A DNA stretch of 64,000 nt from Anatilimnocola floriformis. Lineage in GTDB: Bacteria > Planctomycetota > Planctomycetia > Pirellulales > Pirellulaceae. Under the pieces are notes generated by a model. That model searched no databases. It saw nothing but the letters and a program-made list of their open reading frames with translations, and was not told where the DNA came from. Of the stretch, positions 32,745-42,144 are shown piece after piece (position 1 is the first letter of the stretch; every line of letters begins with the position of its first letter). The stretch covers positions 1,116,001 to 1,180,000 of the forward strand of contig NZ_JAMLFW010000002.1 in NCBI RefSeq assembly GCF_024256385.1. The letters run 5' to 3'. A program made the position numbers and the translations under genes.

Positions 32745-33191
32745 CTTGAATCGAATTGAATGAAGTCACCATTGCCTCGTGCGATGACGAACTTCACGAG
32801 AAGCCGATCCTCATCGCGCTTCACTCAACACGCTTCTTCCTCAACAATGAAGTCGTGCAAAAGCCGTTGAACCACCGCCGAGAAGGCGGTGGCACGGCCT
32901 TCTCTGGCCCAACTGGCAGCGGCAATCGCCCGGCCAAATCGTCCCGCGGGACATGTCAAGAGCCGGATTTCATTTGCCGTAACTCTATACGGCTGAAGTA
33001 TTTACAAAACTTGCTTGAATCCCCCCAGGCGTCCCTCGTAGGATAGGTGTGTGGGAATTGCCCGCCGCATTTGAGCCGGAGACCTGTAAGTCGACAGGTC
33101 AGGACAGGCTCAACGGAAACCGCCAGCAGGATGCACTTACGAAGCGGCAAATGCAGATCGGTCATTCCGCTTTCCATCCTAGGTTGCTGTC
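32745..33191. other. 447-bp gap, possibly a structured leader
   Basis: No credible ORF. Around 33030-33180 there are short complementary pieces (CGTAGGATAGG near 33036 against CCATCCTAGG near 33175; GACCTGTAAGTCGACAGGTC at 33079-33098 is a near-perfect hairpin). These could form an RNA or leader ahead of the 33192 gene. It does not match SRP, 6S or tmRNA signatures that I can recall. Confidence 0.35.
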
Positions 33192-33893
33192 ATGTCCCGC
33201 CGTGCTCCGCTCAATCTGAAAGCTCCCGCTCCTGCGCACAACAACACTCAGCGAGCGCCGTCTCGCCGTGTCGCTGCTGTGGGCAAAGGTGCGCGAGTCG
33301 CCGGCTCGCCCATCCGCGGGCCCTATATGCCGCCCGAAAACTGGTACGAACCCGCCGAAGAACACACCGGCAGGTACAACGTTGTCCAGCAACAGCCGGG
33401 TCTCGGCTTTCGCCACATCCTTTCTGAGGACGACATCCGCGAGCGGTTGTCACTCCTCCCCGCCGCCATGGTCAAGCCGCTGCAAGTCGTGCAGCTGAGC
33501 CAAATGACCCGCAAAAAGCGCCGCGCTCCTTGCTACGGCATGCAGTGGGGCAACGCCATTTATCTGTATCCGATCGAGCTCAATCTGGTCGAAACCTTTC
33601 AACGGGCGCCGAAACCGGCCCAGCTGATCGAAGCCAAGATGTATGGCGCTCGCTGGGAGCGAATGTCGGCAAGCACTTGGACGCTGAACTGGACGGAAGA
33701 CACCATTCGGGACTTCTATCTCAACAACGTGCTGATCCACGAGCTGGGTCACATCCTCGACGAGCGCAACACCCGCTCGATCGACCGCGAACGCTACGCC
33801 GAATGGTTTGCCCTCGAATACGGCTACAAGCCGACGCGCCGCAAGGTGCTCGCGGCCCGAGCGGCATCGCTCTACAGCGGTGAAGCTTCGTAA
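33192..33893 (+). CDS. Putative zinc metallopeptidase (HELGH)
   Basis: A 233-residue protein with a disordered Pro/Arg/Ala-rich N-terminus (~50 residues) and a zincin signature NNVLIHELGHILDERN (HExxH near residue 182), followed by RERYAEWFALEYG, where a conserved Glu/Asp could be the third zinc ligand. No signal peptide is seen, so it is probably cytoplasmic. A family name cannot be assigned; similar HELGH proteins occur in planctomycetes. Confidence 0.65.
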   Translation: MSRRAPLNLKAPAPAHNNTQRAPSRRVAAVGKGARVAGSPIRGPYMPPENWYEPAEEHTGRYNVVQQQPGLGFRHILSEDDIRERLSLLPAAMVKPLQVVQLSQMTRKKRRAPCYGMQWGNAIYLYPIELNLVETFQRAPKPAQLIEAKMYGARWERMSASTWTLNWTEDTIRDFYLNNVLIHELGHILDERNTRSIDRERYAEWFALEYGYKPTRRKVLAARAASLYSGEAS

Positions 33894-34505
33894 CAGCCCA
33901 TTGTCGTCGTTCGCTCCGCGAACGACTGCCGTAGGTAGCTACTGTCCTAACCGCGGCAGCGGTGCCAGATGCCCAGCCCACAGCGTTAGCTGTGGGATCG
34001 AGGACGCATTTCTGCGAAAGCTGCGGCAGCAGCGAAAGGTGATCCGCAAGTTGGCTAGATTCGCTCTTTCGCCCCTGCTGGGGCTCTTGGCCCGTTTTTC
34101 GGCTTTACCCACAGCTTACGCTGTGGGCTAGGCATCTAGTCGCCGCTGCCGCGGCTGCAGGTTTTGCAACTTTCACGGATGGCGTTCGCTCGGCCCCAGC
34201 GATTTCGCTCCACACGCCAAAGCCGGAACTTCGCGGGGCTTGTTCCTGATTCGCTTGTGATTTCGCTGGCGGTTTAACTTTCGCGGAGCGAAAGTCGACA
34301 ATGGGGCTCAGCTGAAGGTCGTCGCATGCTTGACCCATTGTCGTCGTTCGCTCCCGCGAACGACCACCGTAGGCGGAGTTGCTCGGAAACCAACGATTTC
34401 GCTACGGACTCCGCACGCCAAAACCGGAACTTCGCGGAGCTTGTTCCTGGTTCGTGGTGATTTCGCCGGCGGTTTAACTTTCGCGGAGCGAAAGTCGACA
34501 ATGGG
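33894..34505. repeat. Cluster of dispersed repeats in a 612-bp gap
   Basis: Holds three related structures. 33968-34134 is flanked by 18-bp inverted ends (GATGCCCAGCCCACAGCG and its 17/18 complement). About 34200-34306 and 34400-34504 are imperfect direct repeats of ~105 bp sharing ACGCCAAA(G/A)CCGGAACTTC and the end GGCGGTTTAACTTTCGCGGA. GTCGTCGTTCGCTC(C)CGCGAACGAC hairpins occur at ~33903 and ~34340. This looks like a nest of non-coding mobile repeats. No ORF is supported. Confidence 0.7.
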
Positions 34506-36032
34506 TCACTTGTGGGCCTGCCATTGCTTTAGCCAAGCGGTGGCTTGCGTGGTCGTTTCATCGTCGGGCCAGGTTTTGATGTGCTCGCTCAGGATTTCTA
34601 GGTAGAAGGGCGAGGACTGCGGATCGCGGCGGACTTCCTGGGCGGCGAAAAGAACGGCTTGCAGGTGAATGGCCGCACTGAGAATGTTCGACGGTTCCTT
34701 GAGGCTCGCGCGGCGCAAGCGGCGGGCAGCATCGGTGAAGAGCTCTCGCTTGAACTGGATGAGCGCTCCTTTAAACGCCAACTCGAGCGCGACTTCGGTA
34801 CCTCCGGCGTTGAAAGCTTGGTCCGATCCTTTCTCGTAAGTCACCGCTGCCTGGGCGAGATCTCCCTGCCGATAGAAATGATCGGCGGCGCGCGACAAGA
34901 TGGCCGCTCCCGCGCCGTTGGGATTCGCGGCCAGCGCTTGGACCAAAAGTTGATCGCCGCGGCGGCCCCAGTACGCACCGTGGGTGGTTGCCATGAGTCG
35001 CGCGAGATCTGCCGCTTTCTCCTGCCAGGCTTTTGAATCGGCGGTGTTTTTAGCCTGCTGCCACGCCGCCAGGTATGTCTCCAGCCAGGCCAGATCGAGC
35101 TCGGCCGCAGGTTTTTCTTTCAGCAGCCGCCCTTCTTCCTGAATCTGCACGGCCTCGGCGATGTTCTGCCCATCGAGCGCGGTGCGAATTCTCTCCGCTC
35201 GCGCACGGAGTCGAAACTCGGTCGGTTTGGGTTCCTTATCGAGCGTCGCCAGCAATTCTGCTGCGTTGGCAAGATTCCCGAGAAGTCGCTCGCTAATGAC
35301 GAGTTCCAAGCGTACCTGATTGCCGAGTGGATCGCTGGGGACGACCTGCGTCAGCGGCGTGCGGAGAATTTCCTGGGCCTGCTGCAACAGCGTGATGCGA
35401 TCGGGCGACTTCGGCGGATAGAGCTCGCCGCGAACCCGGCAAACGTGAGCCCATTGATAAAGGACATGCTGCTGCAGCGAGAAGAGTTCATCGGCAGAAA
35501 GTTCCGCCGCGGCCGGCTTGCGACGACGCAGCAGTGGAATCTCCTTCGTGAGGAATTTGTTCAGCTCATCAAGGGCCGCCGTTGCCGTGCGGAGTGGTTT
35601 CAGCGCGCGATCGAGTTCGGTACCGGGCACCGCTCCCGCGCGGATCTCGGCAGCCACGAGTTCACCTTCGGCGAGCCAGGTCAGTGCCGCTTGCAGTTGC
35701 ACCGGCACGGGTCGCGGTGATTTCTGCTCGAGGAATTTCTGCGCGACATCGTGAGCCAGTTGAAACCAACCAGCGCGTTGGCTGGCCGGGCCGTAGATCG
35801 CGCGAGCCGCGTGCGTCTTGAGCAGTTCGACGGTCAGCTCGCAGCGCGAGATTTCATCCGTGCTCGGCGTGGCGAGCTTTTCCAGACAGTAGCTTTCGGC
35901 CCGGTCGAAGAGGCGGAGTTCGCGAAGCATCGCGACTTGCCGTTGATCGGGAGAATCGGCGCCGCTTGCGCGGAGTAAAGAGCAGAACAGAACCAGGCAT
36001 GCAATCCACGGAGCGATGAAGGGTGATCGCAT
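34506..36032 (-). CDS. Secreted TPR-type helical-repeat protein
   Basis: A 508-residue protein with a signal peptide (FIAPWIACLVLFCSLLRASGA). Helical pairs of TPR type run along the length (LRELRLFDRAESYCLEKLA, LLGNLANAAELLATLDKEPK, AADHFYRQGDLAQAAVTYEK, FKGALIQFKRELFTDAARRL). No catalytic motif. It is likely a periplasmic scaffold. A minus-strand gene for an M16-like protein lies upstream, separated by a repeat-bearing gap. Confidence 0.7.
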   Translation of the reverse strand: MRSPFIAPWIACLVLFCSLLRASGADSPDQRQVAMLRELRLFDRAESYCLEKLATPSTDEISRCELTVELLKTHAARAIYGPASQRAGWFQLAHDVAQKFLEQKSPRPVPVQLQAALTWLAEGELVAAEIRAGAVPGTELDRALKPLRTATAALDELNKFLTKEIPLLRRRKPAAAELSADELFSLQQHVLYQWAHVCRVRGELYPPKSPDRITLLQQAQEILRTPLTQVVPSDPLGNQVRLELVISERLLGNLANAAELLATLDKEPKPTEFRLRARAERIRTALDGQNIAEAVQIQEEGRLLKEKPAAELDLAWLETYLAAWQQAKNTADSKAWQEKAADLARLMATTHGAYWGRRGDQLLVQALAANPNGAGAAILSRAADHFYRQGDLAQAAVTYEKGSDQAFNAGGTEVALELAFKGALIQFKRELFTDAARRLRRASLKEPSNILSAAIHLQAVLFAAQEVRRDPQSSPFYLEILSEHIKTWPDDETTTQATAWLKQWQAHK

Positions 36033-36051
36033 GGTTCGACCGATCTCGGCT

Positions 36052-36198
36052 CCACCGAGTTTGCTCGGTGGTGAAACGATTCTGCCCTAGAAACCGCGGA
36101 CCAATCATTCGCTCCACCGACGCAAGGTCCGCGGGGGCGAGCGTTTATCGTCAACGCAGCTAGTGCAAAATCATCGCTCCACCGAGCAAGCTCGGTGG
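36052..36198. repeat. Pair of near-identical hairpins flanking a short unit
   Basis: CCACCGAGTTTGCTCGGTGG (36052-36071) and CCACCGAGCAAGCTCGGTGG (36179-36198) are 8-bp-arm hairpins about 107 bp apart between two minus-strand genes. They could be ends of a tiny mobile repeat or paired terminators; there is no T-run. Confidence 0.6.
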
Positions 36199-36215
36199 TG
36201 GCGAACAACTAGCCC

Positions 36216-37466
36216 CTACTTCACATCCACTTTAATCGGCTGCGGGCCGAGCGACACCACGGTGAGATTTTTTGGCGGATGCTTTTCCAGCCAGCCGTTG
36301 ATCGATTTCACCGTGAGGTTGTCGATGAGCGACTGCAGCTCTTCCTTGGTTCGCACGTGCTGCAGGTAGTACCAATCGAGGGCGATGTTGCCGGCCCGCG
36401 AGGGGCTCGATTCCTGCTGGATGATCAGCGAGCGCTTGATGCGCCCCTTCAAGCGGTCGAGTTCGGCTTGTTCGATGCCAGCGAACATCCGTTGCAGTTC
36501 GCCCCAGGTCACATCGAACGTATCCTGGCCGTGCTCGGGCGTGGTGCCGGCAAAGGCGATGACGCTGCCGCGGTCCTTCAGCGAGTTGCACATCGCGTAC
36601 ACGCTGTAGACGTAGCCGCGCTTCTCGCGAACCTCGGTGAAGAGACGGCTGCTCATGCCGTCGCTGAGAGCGCCGATGGCGCCGCGCAGCTGAAAGTAGT
36701 CTTCGTTGGCGTACGACAAACCATCGATGGCCAGGCCGACGAGCGTTTGGCTCGATTCGTGTTCGATGTGGTGATAGCCGCGCTCCGGCGCGGTTTCGAC
36801 GAGTTGGTTATCGAGGCCGGGCCGCCAGTCGCCGAAGAGATTTTCGACGAGGTCGCGAACCTGCGGCCAATCGATCTTGCCGGCGATGCTGAGGATGCCG
36901 CGGTTCGGGCGGATGCGATCGTTGAAGTAGTTCTTCACGTCCTTGTGCGTGACGGCTTGCAGCGTTTCCGTCTTTCCTTGTGAGCTGCGGCCCCAGGGAT
37001 CGCCGTAGTAACGGCGACGCAGTTCCTGCATCACGCGCTGGCCCAGGTCGTCTTCGACGGCCCGCACTTCTTGCAGACACGACAACTGCGCGTCTTCGAA
37101 TTGATCCTCGGGCAGCAACGGCCGGCGCACGACATCGGCATATAACCCCAAGACCTTCGGCAAGCTTTCGCAGGGCATCGAGCCGCCGAAGGTGGTGTGC
37201 GTGACGCTGACCGAGGCGCTGGTATCGGCTCCGAGGTTTTCGAGATCGGCGATGAACTGCCGGCTGTCGCGTTTGCCCGCGCCGCGCTGCAACATCTCGC
37301 ACGTGAGCGAAGCCAAGCCAGCTTGGTTCTGCTGTTCATGCACGCAACCGGCGGGCAACAGCAGAGCGAACGCGGCGGACTCGAGCCAGTCCATTTCTTC
37401 GGCCACCAGCGTGAGGCCGTTGGCGAGCGGGTGGACGTGGATTTTTTGAGCAGCAGTAGCGGGCAT
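36216..37466 (-). CDS. M16-family peptidase homologue lacking the zinc motif
   Basis: The 416-residue protein has the two-domain M16B layout: an N-terminal NGLTLVAEEMDWLESAAF...AGLASLTCEMLQRGAG, FGGSMPCESLPKVLGLYADV, AVTHKDVKNYFNDRIRPNRG and a C-terminal SSRLFTEVREKRGYVYSVYA with the R/Y substrate-binding pair. The catalytic HxxEH is replaced at positions 53-57 (Ser-Leu-Thr-Cys-Glu), so it should not bind zinc. In M16B pairs one subunit is inactive and carries the R/Y motif; this protein fits that inactive partner. No active partner is adjacent on either side within the window. Confidence 0.8.
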   Translation of the reverse strand: MPATAAQKIHVHPLANGLTLVAEEMDWLESAAFALLLPAGCVHEQQNQAGLASLTCEMLQRGAGKRDSRQFIADLENLGADTSASVSVTHTTFGGSMPCESLPKVLGLYADVVRRPLLPEDQFEDAQLSCLQEVRAVEDDLGQRVMQELRRRYYGDPWGRSSQGKTETLQAVTHKDVKNYFNDRIRPNRGILSIAGKIDWPQVRDLVENLFGDWRPGLDNQLVETAPERGYHHIEHESSQTLVGLAIDGLSYANEDYFQLRGAIGALSDGMSSRLFTEVREKRGYVYSVYAMCNSLKDRGSVIAFAGTTPEHGQDTFDVTWGELQRMFAGIEQAELDRLKGRIKRSLIIQQESSPSRAGNIALDWYYLQHVRTKEELQSLIDNLTVKSINGWLEKHPPKNLTVVSLGPQPIKVDVK

Positions 37467-37475
37467 GGGAGTCCT

Positions 37476-37567
37476 AATTTCAGATTTCAGATTTCAGATT
37501 GCAGATTGGAAAGCAAATACGGATGAGCCTTCCTCAATCTGCAATCTTCGATCTGCAATCTGCAATT
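37476..37567. repeat. Short-period CAGATT repeat and inverted copy
   Basis: AATTTCAGATTTCAGATTTC..GCAGATTGG at 37476-37508 is followed at 37535-37567 by AATCTGCAATC..GATCTGCAATCTGCAATT, roughly its inverse. Together they make a weak stem-loop between the M16-like and GNAT genes. Confidence 0.7.
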
Positions 37568-37579
37568 CTTCCCCGCCTC

Positions 37580-38140
37580 CTACGCGTACGCAACCTCACT
37601 AGCCTTGTACACGGTCTTCGTCTTGCGAAAACCGATCCGCTGATAGAGGCGGACGGCGGGGGTGTTTTGGGCGGTCACTTCCAGAAAAACCCGCGATAGG
37701 CCGGCTTGCTTGAAGCCTTGCAGCGACTGCCAGACGAGAATCGCTCCCAGGCCGCGGCCGCGATGTTCGGGGGCGATGCCGACGTTTTGGATCGCGCCGT
37801 AACCGCCACTTTCGGCGACACCCTGAATCGTGCCGCAGATCTCCGGCCGACGGTTTTCTTCCGGCCAGTGCTGCACCAGCCAAGTGGCCGACGGCAAAAA
37901 GCCGTCGCGGGCCGCGATCTCGGTCATCAACCGTTTGCAACCTGCGCGGCTCCCAAGGCACGGAAAGACACTGGCGTCCATCTCGTCGCAAAAGCAGCGG
38001 AACTTGGCATCGGCATGGAGCGGAATCATCTGCTCCGACCAGGCCAGCAAGGCATAATCGGCGGGCAACGCCGGCGCGTCGGCGGGGATGAGCCGCAGCT
38101 CAATCTCCATGCGATAGCGCTTGAAATAGGTGATGCCCAT
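37580..38140 (-). CDS. GNAT family N-acetyltransferase
   Basis: From ATG 38140 (186 residues). The C-terminal half has the GNAT core: GTIQGVAESGGYGAIQNVGI, APEHRGRGLGAILVWQSLQG (acetyl-CoA loop Arg-Gly-x-Gly-x-Gly/Ala) and LEVTAQNTPAVRLYQRIGF. The first ~90 residues contain an acidic/aromatic extension with LLAWSEQMIPLHADAKFRCF. Acceptor substrate unknown. Confidence 0.8.
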   Translation of the reverse strand: MGITYFKRYRMEIELRLIPADAPALPADYALLAWSEQMIPLHADAKFRCFCDEMDASVFPCLGSRAGCKRLMTEIAARDGFLPSATWLVQHWPEENRRPEICGTIQGVAESGGYGAIQNVGIAPEHRGRGLGAILVWQSLQGFKQAGLSRVFLEVTAQNTPAVRLYQRIGFRKTKTVYKASEVAYA

Positions 38141-38812
38141 GTCTGCCCCTGAGTCGCCTTTCACTCCGTGAAAGGACGCGTCATTCTCCCGTACCCAAAA
38201 ACTCTACCACGCTTTGCGCATCTCCAAGGGAAGACGCATTCCTTCGCGGGAGCGAAAGACGACAGTGAAATCGTAGATTTTTCCACCAGCAGGGTCAACG
38301 AAATACCGAGCCAGTCGGCAAAGAAAGCAAAAATCGTCAAACCTTGTCAGCTACAGATGTTACGACGAGACGGTGCGACCGGTTCGAAGGCAACCGGCAT
38401 CTATTATAACCACCCGGTATAGCTATTATATACGACGCTCGATCGGGGGAATAAATGCAATATGATTCTCGGCAGATTTTGCTTTAAGCCGTTGTGACAT
38501 AAAGGCCTAGAGTAATTTTGAATCAAGTATCACTTGTTATATTTTCCTCGCCTGAATTAGGGGTGCCCACTGGAGCCCTGGGAACGGGTTACCTCCGCGA
38601 TCCGCAGGCGGAGCTCCGACTTTGCCGGAGCTGCTTCTTGTTTTTCCAACCATTCCCCGCGAACCACCTCACCCGTTGCCTTGTCGAAGAGGAACATGTG
38701 GCATAATCTGAAGGGTTCCCCGTGCGGCGAAGCTGCGCCTTGAGGCAGCGGTTTCGAACACGCGGGCACCCGGAATATGCCGATTTTGCTGAGTTTTTTG
38801 GAGTAAGACGCC
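38141..38812. promoter_or_regulatory. Leader region of the acetolactate synthase gene with possible attenuator hairpin
   Basis: A 672-bp gap before ilvB. At 38612-38632 the hairpin AGCTCCG...CGGAGCT is followed within a few bases by TTCTTGTTTTT, so it could be a leader terminator about 170 bp before the start codon. No Leu/Ile/Val-rich leader peptide could be confirmed. TTGGAGTAA just before 38813 is the ribosome site. The rest (38170-38500) is AT-rich and I see nothing definite in it. Confidence 0.4.
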
Positions 38813-40603
38813 ATGGCTACTGCCACCACCCCCGCCACTGCCACCGAAACCCAAGTGATGAACGGGGCCCACATCCTCGTCAAGTCGTTGGTCGATCACG
38901 GCGTGGATGTCGTCTTTGCCTATCCGGGCGGCGCTTCGATGCCGATGCACCAGGCCCTCACCAAGTACGCCGACAAGATCCGCACCATCCTGCCGCGTCA
39001 CGAACAAGGGGGCGCTTTCGCTGCTCAAGGTTACGCCCGCTCCACCGGCAAGCCGGGCGTGGTGTTTGCCACCAGCGGTCCGGGCGCGACGAACCTCGTC
39101 ACCGCCATTGCCGATGCCAAGCTCGACAGCATTCCGCTGATCGCCATCACCGGCCAAGTGCCGACGCCGATGATCGGCACTGATGGTTTTCAAGAAACGC
39201 CGATCGTCGAAGTTTGCCGCCCGATCACCAAGCATCACTTCCTCGTGACGAACGTGAACGACCTTGCTCGCGTGATGAAGGAAGCCTTTCACATTGCCAC
39301 GACTGGTCGCCCTGGTCCGGTGCTCATCGACATGCCAAAGGACGTGCAGAACCGCGACTGCGTGCCGGACTGGGATGTGAAGATGAACCTGCCGGGCTAC
39401 AGCGGTGCCGCGCCGAAAGCCAAGCCCGAACAGATCAAGCAAATCGTCGCTGCCATCAAGCTGGCCAAGCGGCCTGTGATTTACGCGGGCGGCGGCGTGA
39501 TCTCGTCGGAAGCGTCGGAAGATCTCCGCACGTTCATCAAGAAGACCGGCATTCCGGTCGCCATGACCGTGATGGGCCTCGGCGCTTATCCGAACGAAGG
39601 CCCGCTCTCGCTCGACATGCTCGGCATGCACGGCAGCGTTTATTCGAACTGGGCCGTCCGCGATTGCGACCTGCTCCTCGCCTTCGGCGTGCGGTTTGAC
39701 GATCGCGTGACCGGCAAGCTCGAAGCCTTTGCCAAACACGCCAAGATCATCCACATCGACATCGATCCTTCGGAGCTCAACAAGAACAAGCCAGCCCACA
39801 TTCCGGTTTGCAGCGATGTCGGTTACGCCCTGCGTGAGATCAACAAGACCGTCGAAGCTCCCGCCGAGATTGGCTCGTGGGTCAAGCTCTGCCAGGATTG
39901 GAAAAAGGAACAGCCCTTCAAGTTCGATCAGAACAGCAAGGGCATTCTGCAACAGCACGCCATCGCCGAGCTCAGCCGCTTGACGCAAGACAAGAAGACC
40001 TACATCAGCGTGGGCGTCGGTCAGCATCAGATGTGGGCTGCTCAGTTTTACAAGTTCAAGCACCCGCGCACCTGGCTGTCGAGCAGCGGTCTCGGCACGA
40101 TGGGCTTCGGCCTGCCCGCCGCCATGGGTGTGCAAGCCGCTCATCCCGATGCCCTGGTCGTCGACATCGACGGCGACGGCAGCTACCAGATGAACATTCA
40201 AGAAATGGCCACCTGCTACTGCGAAAACCTGCCGGTGAAAGTGCTGCTGCTCGACAACCAGCACTTGGGCATGGTGGTGCAATGGGAAGACCGCTTCTAC
40301 TCGAGCAACCGCGCCCACACCTACATGGGCCCGATCGAGCACGAACACGCCAGCGGCGAACGCAAATGGGACGGCAACGCCTACATGGCCGAGCAACACC
40401 GCTACCCGGACTTCGTCGGCATCGCCAAGGGCTACGGCTGGGGCGCGGCCAACGTCAGCAAGAAGGAAGACCTGACGGCTGCCCTGCAAGAAATGATCAA
40501 CTACAAGGGCCCGTACGTCCTCAACGTCCAAGTGCCCTACCAAGAACACGTGCTCCCAATGATCCCGGCCGGTAAGACGGTCGACGATATCATCACTGAG
40601 TAA
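38813..40603 (+). CDS. ilvB: Acetolactate synthase large subunit
   Basis: Condenses pyruvate (or pyruvate plus 2-oxobutyrate) in the first common step of branched-chain amino acid synthesis; ThDP-, FAD- and Mg-dependent. It has all three domains: N-terminal [30 protein letters not shown] (catalytic Glu), [20 protein letters not shown] domain [30 protein letters not shown]; and C-terminal [14 protein letters not shown] with the ThDP motif [16 protein letters not shown] then [19 protein letters not shown]. Length 596 is normal. The insertion [14 protein letters not shown] before the final helix is unusual. No small subunit (ilvN) follows, so it must be elsewhere. Confidence 0.95.
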   Translation: MATATTPATATETQVMNGAHILVKSLVDHGVDVVFAYPGGASMPMHQALTKYADKIRTILPRHEQGGAFAAQGYARSTGKPGVVFATSGPGATNLVTAIADAKLDSIPLIAITGQVPTPMIGTDGFQETPIVEVCRPITKHHFLVTNVNDLARVMKEAFHIATTGRPGPVLIDMPKDVQNRDCVPDWDVKMNLPGYSGAAPKAKPEQIKQIVAAIKLAKRPVIYAGGGVISSEASEDLRTFIKKTGIPVAMTVMGLGAYPNEGPLSLDMLGMHGSVYSNWAVRDCDLLLAFGVRFDDRVTGKLEAFAKHAKIIHIDIDPSELNKNKPAHIPVCSDVGYALREINKTVEAPAEIGSWVKLCQDWKKEQPFKFDQNSKGILQQHAIAELSRLTQDKKTYISVGVGQHQMWAAQFYKFKHPRTWLSSSGLGTMGFGLPAAMGVQAAHPDALVVDIDGDGSYQMNIQEMATCYCENLPVKVLLLDNQHLGMVVQWEDRFYSSNRAHTYMGPIEHEHASGERKWDGNAYMAEQHRYPDFVGIAKGYGWGAANVSKKEDLTAALQEMINYKGPYVLNVQVPYQEHVLPMIPAGKTVDDIITE

Positions 40604-40635
40604 GGCAGAGGTTAGGGGCTAGAGATTAGAGGAAG

Positions 40636-40706
40636 ACAGCGGAACGCGTTGCGTTCCGTCACTCCTCGCTCAGGATCGCGTAGTACGAAGCCCCGCTTCG
40701 TACGAG
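40636..40706. terminator. Two hairpins between convergent genes
   Basis: GGAACGC/GCGTTCC near 40641-40657 and GTACGAAGC/GCTTCGTAC at 40683-40691/40695-40703 lie between convergent ilvB and the 40730 gene, so they may terminate either. No strong T-run. Confidence 0.45.
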
Positions 40707-40729
40707 CGAGTTCGCCTCCTAGCCGCCAT

Positions 40730-41188
40730 CTAGCTGCGCGGAAAATCTCGAAACACGCCATCCGCATCCGCGCACTGGGCAAACTCTTCCAGATCCATAT
40801 TGCCGATCGAGACGTTGTTCTGAATCGCTTGAATCTTTCTGGGCAGCGCCCGAAACGCGAGATTCACTTTCGGTGGATCTTCATCGACGGCCTCATCCCA
40901 GTTGTCCCAATCGGTGACTTCACCCAGCACCAGCACTGGATGTTCCGGATCGGTGAGACAACGGCGATCGATGACAAAACAAAAGCCAGAGGGGATCTCA
41001 TCGGCGGCAAGCGCTGCAAAAATCTTCTCCGGCAGCGCGTCTTGCCAGCGTTTGTCGCTCACGTAGCGAACGTACGCCAGGAACCGATCCTCTGTTTGCG
41101 GCGCGGCAATTAGCGCGCACACTTCCTCCCACGCCGCGTCATCCAAGAAGTCGGTGCGAATCACCCACGGATCGTGCTCATTACTCAT
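40730..41188 (-). CDS. Small acidic protein (DUF6924-like)
   Basis: From ATG 41188 (MSNEHDPWVIRTDFLDDAAW) the protein is ~152 residues and acidic. It has PWVIRTDFLDDAAWEEVCALI near the start, FCFVIDRRCLTDPEHPVLVL in the middle and an acidic end (NMDLEEFAQCADADGVFRDF). This resembles the DUF6924 group from memory, a family of unknown function. The upstream extension to 41299 looks non-coding. Confidence 0.65.
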   Translation of the reverse strand: MSNEHDPWVIRTDFLDDAAWEEVCALIAAPQTEDRFLAYVRYVSDKRWQDALPEKIFAALAADEIPSGFCFVIDRRCLTDPEHPVLVLGEVTDWDNWDEAVDEDPPKVNLAFRALPRKIQAIQNNVSIGNMDLEEFAQCADADGVFRDFPRS

Positions 41189-41391
41189 TGAGTGAGTCCT
41201 TTTAATCAGGATCGGCGAAAGCAATAAGGAAAGCCTGAGTCGTGAGGCGAGGCGATCGTGCGAGTTGATACGGGTTCGCGAACGTGCGACAGCACACAAA
41301 AATGCCCTTCAGCCGCAACGCTGGATTCTATGCCAGCTTCCGAGTAACGTTAGGCAGTTTCCCGGCTTCTGCAAATTCGCGAAGGTCCAAC

Positions 41392-42144
41392 ATGCGTGCC
41401 GCTGCCAAAAAATCGCCCTCAAGCAGTGTGATGCGTATCATCCTGATCGTGCTTGTGGTTGTATTCCTACTGGGTGTAACCGTTAGTTATCTTTGGGTTC
41501 AACCCTACCTGAAGATGTCGAAGTCGGTTGATCACCTGAAACGGATCATCCTGTTCGTGCACAATCATGAAGACAAATATCACGCTCTGCCCAACGGCTA
41601 TCCTGCCGGGGCAAAGCATCGCTTCAGTTGGCGCGTGCAGTTGTTGCCCTTTATGGGAGCCCAGGGAAAGTCACTTTTTGACAGGTTCCATTTTGATGAG
41701 CCGTGGGATAGTCCGCACAACCTGAAAGTGGCCAAGCAGATGCCCGACATCTACCGCACCCCCTTCGCGCCGGAGGACTCGATCCATACTTCGTTTGTCG
41801 CCATTGCTGATCCCCAGGGCGCATTTCCAGAGCCGGAAACGCCAGAGCACCGGCTAAGCTTCAACAGTATCGTCGACGGGACGGGGCAAACGGTCGGCAT
41901 CGTGCATTGCGAGGGAACGGGAATTGTGTGGACCGAACCGCGTGACATCAACATCGACGAGTTTGTGCAACTCGCCAAGACAGGCCGCCTCAATCCGCCC
42001 TCCAAAGGCTATGCCCCGATGGTTGTCCGAGTCGCCATGATGGATGGCTCTGTAGCGCCGGTATTGCGGGACGTCTCCGAAGAGACGTTGCGGGCGATCT
42101 GCACGCGCGAGGGGCACGAAGCGCGCCCGAAAGATTTCAAGTAG
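41392..42144 (+). CDS. DUF1559-like membrane-anchored planctomycete protein
   Basis: ATG 41392 gives 250 residues with one membrane helix (MRIILIVLVVVFLLGVTVSY) after a basic start. The extracytoplasmic part is of the DUF1559 type: HLKRIILFVHNHEDKYHALP (resembling the conserved NLKQIGLALHNYHD pattern), FSWRVQLLPFMGAQGKSLFD, WDSPHNLKVAKQMPDIYRTP, and a C-terminal VVRVAMMDGSVAPVLRDVSE (the H/M-x-D-GSV end seen in the family). The classical prepilin cleavage site is not obvious. After the TAG stop the same frame continues with a copy of the C-terminal module. Confidence 0.7.
   Translation: MRAAAKKSPSSSVMRIILIVLVVVFLLGVTVSYLWVQPYLKMSKSVDHLKRIILFVHNHEDKYHALPNGYPAGAKHRFSWRVQLLPFMGAQGKSLFDRFHFDEPWDSPHNLKVAKQMPDIYRTPFAPEDSIHTSFVAIADPQGAFPEPETPEHRLSFNSIVDGTGQTVGIVHCEGTGIVWTEPRDINIDEFVQLAKTGRLNPPSKGYAPMVVRVAMMDGSVAPVLRDVSEETLRAICTREGHEARPKDFK

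Noticed and set aside
33030-33190. SRP or 6S RNA candidate
   Set aside because: A GGTCAGG word and small hairpins are present but the SRP core (GGAAGGAAGCAGC-type) and the long 6S bubble structure are not; left as a possible leader only.
38669-40549. 626-residue open frame antisense to ilvB
   Set aside because: Fully covered by a certain acetolactate synthase gene; the sequence has the His/Val/Asp-rich look of a shadow.
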